In this document: piece after piece, positions 8,346 through 15,806 of the stretch
How positions within the stretch are numbered: position 1 is the first letter of the stretch
How the letters are laid out: each line of letters begins with the position of its first letter
NCBI GenBank assembly: GCA_035353335.1
Contig: DAOPZJ010000024.1
Location: forward strand, 1 to 39,044
DNA: 39,044 bases
Origin: Oscillospiraceae bacterium
GTDB taxonomy: Bacteria; Bacillota; Clostridia; Oscillospirales; JAKOTC01
Direction: 5' to 3'
Program-made: the position numbers and the translations under genes
Notes under the pieces: model-generated
Seen by the model: only the letters and a program-made list of their open reading frames with translations
What the model was told of the DNA's origin: nothing
Databases searched by the model: none

Positions 8346-9139
8346 AAAACCGAAAAATGTCTGGCCGCCGCAAGCGCCGGCGCGACATGCAGACCGAATT
8401 CCTCGTCCGGTTCCGCCCCGCATTCACACAATTTTCGGTTCACTGTGTCGAATGCCACGTCGGGCAGATTGTTTTCTCGTGACAAGTGCGCCAGTACGAA
8501 GTTCTTTGCGCCGCTATGTAATAAAATCGCCGAGAGTGAGGCGCAGTCCCGATTCGATAAATGCCCTTCCGCGCTTAAAATGCGCATTTTCAGCCAGTAT
8601 GGATAATTCCCCGCCCGCAAAATATTTTCGTCATGGTTGGATTCAATCACGACGGTTCTGCATCCCGAGAGTGCCTCCGTCACAATATCGTTCCGATGAC
8701 CGAGATCCGTGCAGACGCCGACGCGGTTTCCGCTCTCGGTCTCGATCACAAATCCGCAGCTGCCCGGGCAGTCGTGAGGCGTCTCGAAAGGTATCACAAA
8801 AAACCGACCGACTCCAATGCCTTGTTCGTCAATCGGGCATAACATCGCTTCCGGACCGACGATCTCCTCGAATAACAGGTTGTCGATCGTTTGCGCGGTC
8901 GCAAAAATCGGTATCTCCGGAAGTTTTTTTGTAAGCACCCTCAAAGCGCTGATATGGTCTTCGTGCGAATGGGTAACAAAAACCGCCCGAATCCCCCTGA
9001 CGGGGAAATCGAGCGACTTTAATCCTTCGCAGATGGCTTTGAAATTTCTTCCGGCGTCAATTAAAATCCCGTCATCACAGCTGCCGATGTAGCAACTGTT
9101 TCCCGAGCTGCCGGAGAATAAAGTTGAGACGCTGTCCAT
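8342..9139 (-). CDS. Metallo-beta-lactamase-fold hydrolase, YycJ/WalJ-like
   Basis: A 265-residue MBL-fold protein. The zinc motif HxHxDH is complete (His57, His59, Asp61, His62 in VTHSHEDH), and the N-terminus STLFSGSSGNSCYIG is typical of the YycJ/WalJ branch of RNase Z-like hydrolases. Later metal-binding histidines are visible in ESNHDENIL, SAEGHLSNRD and LAHLSREN. Relatives are thought to act on nucleic acids as 5'-exonucleases, but the substrate in this organism is unknown. The ATG shares one base with the murA stop (TGATG), and the TGA overlaps the ATG of the short rlmH-like ORF, so it is tightly coupled inside the murA operon. Confidence 0.88.
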   Translation of the reverse strand: MDSVSTLFSGSSGNSCYIGSCDDGILIDAGRNFKAICEGLKSLDFPVRGIRAVFVTHSHEDHISALRVLTKKLPEIPIFATAQTIDNLLFEEIVGPEAMLCPIDEQGIGVGRFFVIPFETPHDCPGSCGFVIETESGNRVGVCTDLGHRNDIVTEALSGCRTVVIESNHDENILRAGNYPYWLKMRILSAEGHLSNRDCASLSAILLHSGAKNFVLAHLSRENNLPDVAFDTVNRKLCECGAEPDEEFGLHVAPALAAARHFSVL

Positions 9140-10473
9140 CAGTTGGCCTTTTTCAACGCTTTCCCGGCTGTAATCGGGATCTGACCGGAAGGCGTTTCTT
9201 CCCCGTTTTTATATGCGGAAATCCTCTTGATGTCTGCACCCAGCATCGTGAGTTTTTTCTCTAAAAACTCATAACCGCGCTCGATAAAATGGATGTCCTC
9301 AACTTCGGTCGTGCCTTTCGCGACGAGTCCCGCCATCACCATTGCCACTCCCGCGCGCAGATCGGTCGCCCGGACCGTCGCACCGGTCAGATTTTCAACA
9401 CCCTCAAATACTGCGGTCTTTCCGTCGACTTTGACCATCGCACCCATCCGGGCCAGCTCCTCGGTATATCGAAACCGATTTTCTGTCACGCCTTCGCTGA
9501 TAACGCTGGTACCCGAAGCGACAGCACATAAAACACCTGCCTGCGGCTGCATATCGGTCGGGAAACCGGGATGCGGCTGTGTCTTGATATTGACGCGCGC
9601 AAGGCGTCCCGCGCAGCGCACCCGAAGCCAGTCGTCTCCGGAAATAATTTCCGCGCCCATCTCGGTGAGTTTGGCAGAAATGGATTCAAGATGTTTGGGG
9701 ATGATATTCTTGATCAGGACGTCGCCGCCGGTCGCCGCGGCAATGGCCATGAAAGTTCCGGCCTCAATTTGGTCCGGGATCACACCGTAGGTAGTGCCGT
9801 GCAGATACGGAACGCCGCGGATTTTGATGACGTCGGTGCCCGCGCCGCGGATATCCGCACCCGTTGAGTTCAAAAAGTTGGCTACGTCGACGACGTGGGG
9901 TTCTTTCGCCGCATTTTCAATCACCGTCAAACCGTCTGCTTTGGTCGCCGCCAATATGACGTTGATCGTTCCGCCGACCGTGATGTTATCGAAATAGACC
10001 GAATTGCCGGCGAGCCGTCCGTTCTTTGCGATGGTTTCAATAAAGCCGTGTTCCACGCTGACGGCCGCACCGAGTGCCTCAAAGCCCTTGATATGCTGAT
10101 CGATCGGGCGAGACCCGAAATCGCAGCCGCCGGGCATGCAGACCTTAGCCCTGCCGAAACGCCCGAGCAGAGTTCCGATAAAATAATAAGACGCCCGCAT
10201 GAGTTTTGTGAGTTTATAAGGGATCTCCGCATTTTTGATGCAGGAGGGATCTATCTCAATCGTCTTGGCGTCGATGTGGGTAATCTTCGCCCCGAGCTTT
10301 TCATAAATCTGCATGAAGACATCGACGTCTCCGATTTGCGAAAGATTCTCGATACGGCACGGCTCATCGCACAGCGATACCGCCGCTAAAATCGCGACCG
10401 ATGCGTTTTTGTTACCGCTGATTTCGACTTCGCCCGACAGACGTCTACAGCCGTTGATAACAAATTTGTCCAT
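9139..10473 (-). CDS. murA: UDP-N-acetylglucosamine 1-carboxyvinyltransferase MurA
   Basis: A 444-residue enolpyruvyl transferase that commits UDP-GlcNAc to peptidoglycan synthesis by adding enolpyruvate from PEP in the cytoplasm. The ATG at 10473 is chosen because it has a GGAAGG site and gives the standard N-terminus MDKFVINGCRRLSGEVEISG; a longer reading back to 10587 adds 38 residues foreign to the family. Lys22-Asn23 (GNKNA) and the fosfomycin-sensitive catalytic Cys117 (PGGCDFGSRP) are present, as is the C-terminal DLRAGVAMVMAGL block. It is the first gene of an operon with the hydrolase and rlmH, and has its own promoter about 100 bases upstream. Confidence 0.97.
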   Translation of the reverse strand: MDKFVINGCRRLSGEVEISGNKNASVAILAAVSLCDEPCRIENLSQIGDVDVFMQIYEKLGAKITHIDAKTIEIDPSCIKNAEIPYKLTKLMRASYYFIGTLLGRFGRAKVCMPGGCDFGSRPIDQHIKGFEALGAAVSVEHGFIETIAKNGRLAGNSVYFDNITVGGTINVILAATKADGLTVIENAAKEPHVVDVANFLNSTGADIRGAGTDVIKIRGVPYLHGTTYGVIPDQIEAGTFMAIAAATGGDVLIKNIIPKHLESISAKLTEMGAEIISGDDWLRVRCAGRLARVNIKTQPHPGFPTDMQPQAGVLCAVASGTSVISEGVTENRFRYTEELARMGAMVKVDGKTAVFEGVENLTGATVRATDLRAGVAMVMAGLVAKGTTEVEDIHFIERGYEFLEKKLTMLGADIKRISAYKNGEETPSGQIPITAGKALKKAN

Positions 10474-10569
10474 TCTGTTACCTTCCCGTGTTGATTTTTC
10501 AAGACGCAGACGGTGGGCTACCGTGTTTACAAACGGAGATAAAGCCGTCCGCGCTGCACATACGAATTT

Positions 10570-10598
10570 ATAATACCACATTTCCATAAAAATCGCAA
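10570..10598 (-). promoter_or_regulatory. Sigma-A promoter of the murA operon
   Basis: Minus-strand TTGCGA (10593-10598) and TATTAT (10570-10575) with a 17-base spacer. The leader to the murA ATG is about 90 bases. It is divergent from the promoter of the oxidoreductase gene at 10685-10713. Confidence 0.6.
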
Positions 10599-10684
10599 AT
10601 ATTTAAGAAATTTTTTACCGCGGCCTTTTGCGGAGCAGTACTATCATTTTGCCCCGTTTTTCAGTTTCACAATCAGCTTTTGAA

Positions 10685-10713
10685 TTGACAAAACGCACCG
10701 GCAATGGTAAGAT
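10685..10713 (+). promoter_or_regulatory. Sigma-A promoter of the Gfo/Idh/MocA gene
   Basis: A perfect TTGACA (10685-10690), a 17-base spacer and TAAGAT (10708-10713). Transcription should begin at about 10720, exactly where a 20-base inverted repeat starts. The leader to the ATG at 10830 is about 110 bases and contains no ORF. Confidence 0.75.
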
Positions 10714-10720
10714 ATTTTTT

Positions 10721-10740
10721 GCTTTCCGAAATCGGAAAGC
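10721..10740. promoter_or_regulatory. Palindromic operator at the transcription start
   Basis: GCTTTCCGA/TCGGAAAGC is a perfect 9-base inverted repeat with two central bases. It begins 7 bases after the -10 box, so it covers about +1 to +20. That position fits a repressor roadblock; a 5' mRNA hairpin is the alternative. No regulator gene is adjacent. Confidence 0.5.
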
Positions 10741-10772
10741 CGGAATTTCAATAAGATTGGCTCTGAGTTTTA

Positions 10773-10786
10773 TTTTTCGCGAAAAA
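10773..10786. promoter_or_regulatory. Second palindrome in the oxidoreductase leader
   Basis: TTTTTCGCGAAAAA is a perfect 14-base palindrome about 35 bases downstream of the first one, between the promoter and the gene. It could be a second operator of a different regulator; function is unknown. Confidence 0.3.
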
Positions 10787-10829
10787 GAATTTTTTATATT
10801 TCTTTTACATATGAAAGGGAGAAATAACC

Positions 10830-11909
10830 ATGGAAAACACGCAAAAAACAAAAATCGCCGTCGTCGGCTGCGGCGGCGTCTGCCGCTGGGGTCATATGCC
10901 CGCATATAAAGCGATGAAAAACGCCGAAATCGTCGCCGTCTGCGATATCAAGCCCGAAAAAGCCGAAGCCATCGCCAATGAATATAATATCCCCAAAACC
11001 TATACCGATTACAAAGAGATGCTCGCCGCCGAAAAGCCGGACGCGGTCGATCTGTGCGTGCCGAATTACCTGCATTCGATCATCGCCGTTTACGCGCTGG
11101 AACACGGCTTTCACGTCTTTTCCGAAAAGCCCGACGCGGTCTCGGTCGAAGAAGTTTTAAAGATGCAGGCTGCCGCCGAAAAGAGCGGCAAAACCCTGAT
11201 GGTCATGCGCAACAACCGCTACCGCCCGACCGCGGTGTTTGCGAAAAAGTATATTGCCGACGGCAAGATGGGTGAAATCTATGCCGCCCGCTGCGGTTGG
11301 CAGCGCCGCCGCGGCATCCCCGGCAAAGGCGGCTGGTTCACGACCAAAGCCCAGTCCGGCGGCGGACCGTTAATCGACCTCGGCGTGCATATGATCGACC
11401 TTGCGATCTGGCTAATGGGCAATCCTGTGCCGGTCGCGGTCTCCGGCTGCACTTACAGCAAGTTTTCAAACCTCGGCGACATCTCCGACTCCGTGCACTC
11501 GATGTTCGGCGAGACCAAAAAAGACGGGATTTTCGACGTCGAAGACCTCGCGATGGGCTTCATCAAATTCGATAACGGCGCCTGCATGCAGCTTGAATTT
11601 TCCTGGGCGTCCAATGTCGCAAAAGAGCGCAACTTCGTCGAACTGCGCGGCACCAAAGCGGGCTGCGAACTCTCGAGCGACAACGGACTGCACATCTACA
11701 CCGAAGAATACGGCCAGACCGCCGATTACGATCCGCAGATCAACGATGAAAAAGGCATCCCGCAGCATGAAGGCAATCTGCGCCATTTCGTCGATGTGAT
11801 TCAAAAAGGCGTCAAACCGGACTTTATCCCGCAGCAGGGCGTCAACATGATCAAAATCCTCGAGGCCATCTACAAATCCGCCGAAACCGGTAAAGAGGTT
11901 ATTCTGTAA
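10830..11909 (+). CDS. Gfo/Idh/MocA-family NAD(P)-dependent oxidoreductase
   Basis: A 359-residue cytoplasmic dehydrogenase. The N-terminal Rossmann fold has the dinucleotide loop VVGCGGVCRWGH (11-22); Lys100 of the EKP motif is conserved, and the C-terminal domain carries the catalytic pattern GGGPLIDLGVHMID with Asp183 and His187. Family members oxidise or reduce ring hydroxyls of sugars and inositols, or act on sugar derivatives. The Trp/Arg-rich segment WQRRRGIPGKGGWF is typical of the branch seen beside glycoside-degradation genes. An AAGGGAG site precedes the ATG. The gene stands alone behind a strong promoter and palindrome and ends at a terminator, so it is probably individually regulated. 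The substrate is unknown. Confidence 0.9.
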   Translation: MENTQKTKIAVVGCGGVCRWGHMPAYKAMKNAEIVAVCDIKPEKAEAIANEYNIPKTYTDYKEMLAAEKPDAVDLCVPNYLHSIIAVYALEHGFHVFSEKPDAVSVEEVLKMQAAAEKSGKTLMVMRNNRYRPTAVFAKKYIADGKMGEIYAARCGWQRRRGIPGKGGWFTTKAQSGGGPLIDLGVHMIDLAIWLMGNPVPVAVSGCTYSKFSNLGDISDSVHSMFGETKKDGIFDVEDLAMGFIKFDNGACMQLEFSWASNVAKERNFVELRGTKAGCELSSDNGLHIYTEEYGQTADYDPQINDEKGIPQHEGNLRHFVDVIQKGVKPDFIPQQGVNMIKILEAIYKSAETGKEVIL

Positions 11910-11926
11910 ATTTATAACCTGCAAAT

Positions 11927-11954
11927 AAAAAACTCCCCGCTCGGGGAGTTTTTT
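11927..11954. terminator. Strong bidirectional terminator
   Basis: AACTCCCC (11931-11938) pairs with GGGGAGTT (11943-11950) around a 4-base loop. The stem extends into flanking A6 and T6 runs. It ends the rightward oxidoreductase transcript and can also stop the leftward propeller transcript. Confidence 0.9.
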
Positions 11955-11967
11955 GTCATTGTAAAGA

Positions 11968-12020
11968 ACGGTCTTGACCGTCCGTTCATCCTTTAAAACG
12001 CAGGGGCGAACAGTGTTCGC
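11968..12020. repeat. Pair of short palindromes between converging genes
   Basis: ACGGTC-TT-GACCGT (11968-11981) and GCGAACA-G-TGTTCGC (12006-12020) lie 24 bases apart, beyond the terminator. They resemble small dispersed palindromic units found between genes in some Clostridia, but only one copy of each was noticed in this window. The remaining bases up to 12074 are AT-rich, with no gene seen. Confidence 0.4.
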
Positions 12021-12074
12021 ACGCTTTAAAAGTAAAAAAGGCCTGCTGAATATGTCACTTTACATTTTCAACTT

Positions 12075-13202
12075 TTAAACTTTACACTCAGAATCAATCA
12101 GTTTCGTCCTGACCTTATGCAGCTTCACGTCGGTATTGTTGGTGTTGACAAACAGCTCAAAGTCCTCTCCCAGCCAGTTGTGCGGTTCATCGGGTTCATG
12201 CCCCGCAAGCGAAAAATACGGCATGCTCAGTTCGGTGTGTTCCTCGACACAGCGGACGGGTTCGCTCCAATCGACCAGATTATCGCTGTAGCAAACCTGT
12301 AAGGTCGGGCCGGTGCCCCAGTAAATACGGTTATAGGTCGTCATCAGATAACGCCCCAACGGCTTGCTGTAAGCGACGCAGGGTTCCGCTCCGCCGGTCA
12401 TAATCGCGGTCTCCGCTCCCCCGTTCCCCGGTGTGCAAAATGAACCGTTGTAATATTTTTTAAACCCGCCGAGTTCCCCGGTTTCGTCGACATCGGCTTT
12501 CGCCGCATAAATTTCATCCACGACACTCCGGTCATTCATATTATACCGGAGCATCGAATAAAAACAGTATAACGTTTTTTCGTCAGGTTGATAAAAAACC
12601 GACAAATCCCCAGCGCCCAGATTGATTACGCCCGCTTTTTGCCCGCCCCCGGTAATCCCGTCCGGGCGGTAAACTTCCGTATAGCAGGGCTCCGCTGCCG
12701 TGATCGCCCATTTGTGAAATGCCCAGGTACGCCCCTCGTCGTCGGAAGAGATCAGACCGATATGCCGAAAATCCGGCTCTCCTTCCTCCTGCCCAAAAGC
12801 GGTGTAACCCGTTTTCCCCGCGCCCCATCCGGTCTCGTTATGCACGAGCGCATAAAACCGCCCCGGATATTTGGTCGCCGTCTTCGGCACAATCCAAAGC
12901 CCCGTCGCCCAGATCTCGCCGCGTGCAAGAGGTCCGTCGGGATATCTGCCCGATTCACCACCGAACGCCTCTCCGGCAGCGCCAGTTTTAATAAGCAGCT
13001 GTGCGTCATAGAGCTTTTTCAAATCATCGGCGTTTTTACCCCGAAACACGCCGATTTTGCCGTATCCGCAATGCCCCGCCGTCGCCCAGAGATAACCCTC
13101 GTCATCGCGGCAGAGCCCGAGCACGCAGTCCTGATGAATGTCATTTGCGGTATTGATCTCGGTATTCGTTGCAGGGCCGATATTCCAACTTATTTTCTTC
13201 AT
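12075..13202 (-). CDS. Beta-propeller glycosidase-like protein of unknown function
   Basis: A 375-residue protein without signal peptide or TM helix. It has an exact sialidase-type Asp-box, SDDEGRTW (residues 153-160), and repeated blade-like phrases: LCRDDEGYLWATAG near residue 30, KYPGRFYALVHNETG near 112, TLYCFYSMLRYN and LGRYLMTTYNRIYWG. These suggest a five- or six-bladed propeller of the sialidase or GH43-like type. I do not recognise an exact family, and catalytic residues cannot be assigned. The start has an AAAGGT site. It lies downstream of guaB-purC on the same strand, separated by a long hairpin, and converges on the oxidoreductase gene. A role in intracellular sugar handling is an inference from fold and neighbour only. 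Confidence 0.7.
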   Translation of the reverse strand: MKKISWNIGPATNTEINTANDIHQDCVLGLCRDDEGYLWATAGHCGYGKIGVFRGKNADDLKKLYDAQLLIKTGAAGEAFGGESGRYPDGPLARGEIWATGLWIVPKTATKYPGRFYALVHNETGWGAGKTGYTAFGQEEGEPDFRHIGLISSDDEGRTWAFHKWAITAAEPCYTEVYRPDGITGGGQKAGVINLGAGDLSVFYQPDEKTLYCFYSMLRYNMNDRSVVDEIYAAKADVDETGELGGFKKYYNGSFCTPGNGGAETAIMTGGAEPCVAYSKPLGRYLMTTYNRIYWGTGPTLQVCYSDNLVDWSEPVRCVEEHTELSMPYFSLAGHEPDEPHNWLGEDFELFVNTNNTDVKLHKVRTKLIDSECKV

Positions 13203-13251
13203 CTATCTTTACCTTTTTCCTTTATTAAAAGTGCAATTATCTGAAATCGCA

Positions 13252-13301
13252 GGGCGTGGATAAAGAATTTTTAGTTTTCTTTATCCGCGCCCCTATTTTT
13301 T
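13252..13301. terminator. Long hairpin between purC and the propeller gene
   Basis: A 16-base-pair stem (13252-13267 with 13277-13292, one G-U pair) with a 9-base loop. The T-rich tail (TATTTTTT) follows the right arm, so it has the form of a terminator for rightward transcription. Yet both flanking genes run leftward and nothing rightward ends here. On the minus strand the hairpin is followed by CTGCGATTTC, a poor U-tract. It may still stabilise the 3' end of the guaB-purC message. Confidence 0.5.
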
Positions 13302-13315
13302 CACTGTTAGTCAGA

Positions 13316-14191
13316 TTAAATTGTTACCTTGGTCAATCTCCTGCAGCACTCCGCATACAGTCCGGCCGTTTTTTCAATGATGTTTTGCGGCAAACTCGGT
13401 GCCGGTGTCACGCCATCCAGTTTGTTTTGAATCAGCCAGTCCCGGACAAATTGCTTATCGAATGACTTCGGGGATTCGCCGGTGCGATACGCGGAGGCAT
13501 CCCAGAACCGGCTGGAGTCGGGCGTGAAAATCTCATCCGCCAAAACCAAGTTTCCCGCTTGATCCAGGCCGAATTCGAATTTTGTGTCCGCGATGATAAT
13601 TCCTTGCTTGATCGAATAATCGAAGCACTTTTCATATAACCGCAGCGAGACATTGCAGATTCTGTCGGCCATCTCTTTTCCGATCTCCGCCGTCAGCTGT
13701 TCCAATGTGATGTTGATGTCGTGCCCTTCGCTGCTTTTGGCAGATGGTGTGATGATCGGCTTGTCCAGTTTTTCAGCCAGTTGATGTGTACCGGTGAATT
13801 TTATTCCGCAAAATTCCTCTCCCGACTCATACGCTTTCCACATGCTCCCGAACAGGTATCCCCGCACGATAATTTCAAACGGCAGCATCTTGAGCTTCTT
13901 TACTCTGATCGTTCTGTCTTTAAACTCCTCATGCTGAAAGGGTGCGGGCAATTTTTGAATTTCAGTCGCCGCGAGATGATTTTCGATAATATCTTTCGTG
14001 AAATCGAACCAGAAGTTCGAGATCAGATTCAGCGCAATCCCTTTCTTCGGGATTTGGCTGTTCAAGATCACATCGAATGAAGAAATCCGATCTGTAGTGA
14101 CGATGACAAGCTCATCATTTCCGATATCAAAGACCTCGCGGACTTTGCCGGACACAATTTTCGGATATGGGATCTGATTATAATCGTTCAT
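13316..14191 (-). CDS. purC: Phosphoribosylaminoimidazole-succinocarboxamide synthase (SAICAR synthetase)
   Basis: A 291-residue enzyme that joins CAIR and aspartate with ATP in de novo purine synthesis. The ATG at 14191 is used because an AAAGGAA site lies 6 bases upstream; an earlier candidate start would fall inside that site. Family signatures are PYPKIVSGKVREVFDIG at the N-terminus, VRGYLFGSMW, SAKSSEGHDINITLEQ and the C-terminal LADEIFTPDSSRFWD, which includes nucleotide- and substrate-binding residues. The length is that of the longer (about 290-residue) SAICAR synthases. It is the second gene of an operon with guaB (46-base gap), so a pathway step before IMP and one after IMP share one promoter. 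Confidence 0.96.
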   Translation of the reverse strand: MNDYNQIPYPKIVSGKVREVFDIGNDELVIVTTDRISSFDVILNSQIPKKGIALNLISNFWFDFTKDIIENHLAATEIQKLPAPFQHEEFKDRTIRVKKLKMLPFEIIVRGYLFGSMWKAYESGEEFCGIKFTGTHQLAEKLDKPIITPSAKSSEGHDINITLEQLTAEIGKEMADRICNVSLRLYEKCFDYSIKQGIIIADTKFEFGLDQAGNLVLADEIFTPDSSRFWDASAYRTGESPKSFDKQFVRDWLIQNKLDGVTPAPSLPQNIIEKTAGLYAECCRRLTKVTI

Positions 14192-14237
14192 ATTGTTCCT
14201 TTCCATAAGGCGCCGTCCTATTTTTCCGCTTTTTCGC

Positions 14238-15719
14238 TTATCCCTGCGGGTTGATCGTGTAGTTCGGTGCTTCCTTGGTGATATAGATGTCGTGCGGATG
14301 GCTTTCTTTGAGTCCCGCGTTGGTGATAGTCATAAAGCGGGCGTTGGTCTGCAGTTCGGTGATGTCGTGGCAGCCGCAATAGCCCATGCCGGAGCGCAGA
14401 CCGCCGAGCAGCTGGAATACCGTGTCCGAGATCGTTCCCTTATAAGGCACCCTGCCTTCGACGCCTTCGGGAACCAGTTTTTTGCTGCCGGTCTGGAAGT
14501 AACGATCTTTGCTTCCTTTTTCCATCGCCGCCATGCTGCCCATTCCGCGATACACTTTAAAACTGCGGCCCTGATAAATTTCCATTTCACCCGGGGCTTC
14601 CTCGCAACCGGCTAACAGCGAGCCGAGCATGACCGCGTTCGCACCCGCCGCGAGCGCCTTGACGATGTCGCCCGAATATTTGATGCCGCCGTCGGCGATC
14701 ACCGGGACTTTACTTCCCGCAGCCGCACATGCCGCGTCATAAATCGCCGTGATCTGCGGAACGCCGATGCCTGCGACCACGCGGGTCGTGCAGATCGAAC
14801 CGGGGCCCATGCCGACCTTGATGGCATCTGCGCCCGCATCGATCAGGGCTTTTGCGGCTTCTCCGGTCGCGATGTTGCCGACGATGACCTGCGCTTTGGC
14901 ATAATGTTTTTTAATGTTTTTCAAACAAGCGATAATATTTTTGCTGTGGCCGTGCGCCGAGTCGAGCACCAGCGCGTCCGCGCCGGCCTCGAGCAGAGCG
15001 GCTGTCCTGTCGAGCACATCGTCGGTAACACCGATTGCCGCACCGCACAGCAAACGGCCTTTGTTATCGCGTGCGGAATTCGGATACCGGGTCGCCTTTT
15101 CGATGTCCTTGATCGTGATCAGGCCTCTCAGTTCGCCCTTATCGTTGACAAGCGGCAGTTTTTCGACCTTGTATTTCTGCAAAATCGCCTTGGCCTGTTC
15201 CAAGCTCGTGCCGACCGGCGCAGTGATCAGCCGGTCTCCGGGCGTCATCACGTCGCGGATTCGGCAGTCGAAGTCGGATAAAAACCGCAGGTCGCGGTTG
15301 GTAATCAATCCTACAAGTTTTCCGTTTTCGCAGATCGGCACACCGCTGATCTTGAATTTTCCCATCAATTGGTCGGCCTCATAAACAAAATGGTCCGGCG
15401 AGAGGAAAAACGGATCATGAATGACACCGTTCTCGGATCGTTTGACCCGTTCCACTTCGTCGGCCTGCGTTTCGATAGGCATATTCTTATGAATGATTCC
15501 GATTCCGCCCTCGCGCGCCATTGCGATGGCAGTCGCGCTCTCCGTGACCGTATCCATCGCCGCGCTGAGCAAAGGTGTGTTCAGCAGAATGGTATTGGTC
15601 AGACGGGAAGAAAGTTTGATTTCCGTGGGTACTACCTCGGAATAGGCCGGAATGAGCAGCACATCGTCAAACGTCAGCCCCTGTTTGACGAATTTTTGAT
15701 TGAAGTCGGTATTGATCAT
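14238..15719 (-). CDS. guaB: Inosine-5'-monophosphate dehydrogenase
   Basis: A 493-residue enzyme converting IMP to XMP with NAD, the committed step to guanine nucleotides. The ATG at 15719 follows AAAGGGG by 8 bases; a GTG nine bases earlier lies in that site. Residues 1-95 begin the TIM barrel (LTFDDVLLIPAYS), two CBS domains occupy about 97-210 (ending with LRGLITIKDIEKATRYPN), and the barrel resumes with VLDSAHGHSK. The catalytic Cys310 is in GPGSICTTR. The flap residues are visible as MGSMAAMEKGS. The gene is expressed from the promoter at 15749-15777, which contains a tight inverted repeat, so purine-dependent repression is likely. Confidence 0.97.
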   Translation of the reverse strand: MINTDFNQKFVKQGLTFDDVLLIPAYSEVVPTEIKLSSRLTNTILLNTPLLSAAMDTVTESATAIAMAREGGIGIIHKNMPIETQADEVERVKRSENGVIHDPFFLSPDHFVYEADQLMGKFKISGVPICENGKLVGLITNRDLRFLSDFDCRIRDVMTPGDRLITAPVGTSLEQAKAILQKYKVEKLPLVNDKGELRGLITIKDIEKATRYPNSARDNKGRLLCGAAIGVTDDVLDRTAALLEAGADALVLDSAHGHSKNIIACLKNIKKHYAKAQVIVGNIATGEAAKALIDAGADAIKVGMGPGSICTTRVVAGIGVPQITAIYDAACAAAGSKVPVIADGGIKYSGDIVKALAAGANAVMLGSLLAGCEEAPGEMEIYQGRSFKVYRGMGSMAAMEKGSKDRYFQTGSKKLVPEGVEGRVPYKGTISDTVFQLLGGLRSGMGYCGCHDITELQTNARFMTITNAGLKESHPHDIYITKEAPNYTINPQG

Positions 15720-15748
15720 ATGCCCCACCCCTTTGAGATATTTTTAGT

Positions 15749-15777
15749 ACTATAGCACAATGCCTTTGCATTGTCAA
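15749..15777 (-). promoter_or_regulatory. Sigma-A promoter of guaB-purC
   Basis: Minus-strand TTGACA (15772-15777), a 17-base spacer and TATAGT (15749-15754). The leader to the guaB ATG is only about 20 bases, too short for a purine riboswitch, so control must act at the promoter. Confidence 0.85.
15757..15774. promoter_or_regulatory. Operator-like inverted repeat inside the guaB promoter
   Basis: ACAATGC and GCATTGT form a perfect 7-base inverted repeat with a 4-base centre. It fills the spacer and reaches into the -35 box. It does not look like the PurBox of B. subtilis PurR (CCGAAC core). A dimeric repressor is the natural reading. Confidence 0.5.
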
Positions 15778-15806
15778 CAAAATTTAACGAATTTTATATC
15801 AATATT

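Noticed and set aside
12588..13244. Rightward ORF of 218 codons opposite the propeller gene, ending near the rightward-facing hairpin
   Set aside because: I considered that the hairpin at 13252-13301 terminates this ORF. The ORF has no ribosome binding site, and its Arg/Pro-rich composition is that of an antisense frame.
14192..14237. Separate promoter for purC
   Set aside because: The 46-base gap after guaB has a ribosome binding site but no credible -35/-10 pair, so purC is taken as co-transcribed.
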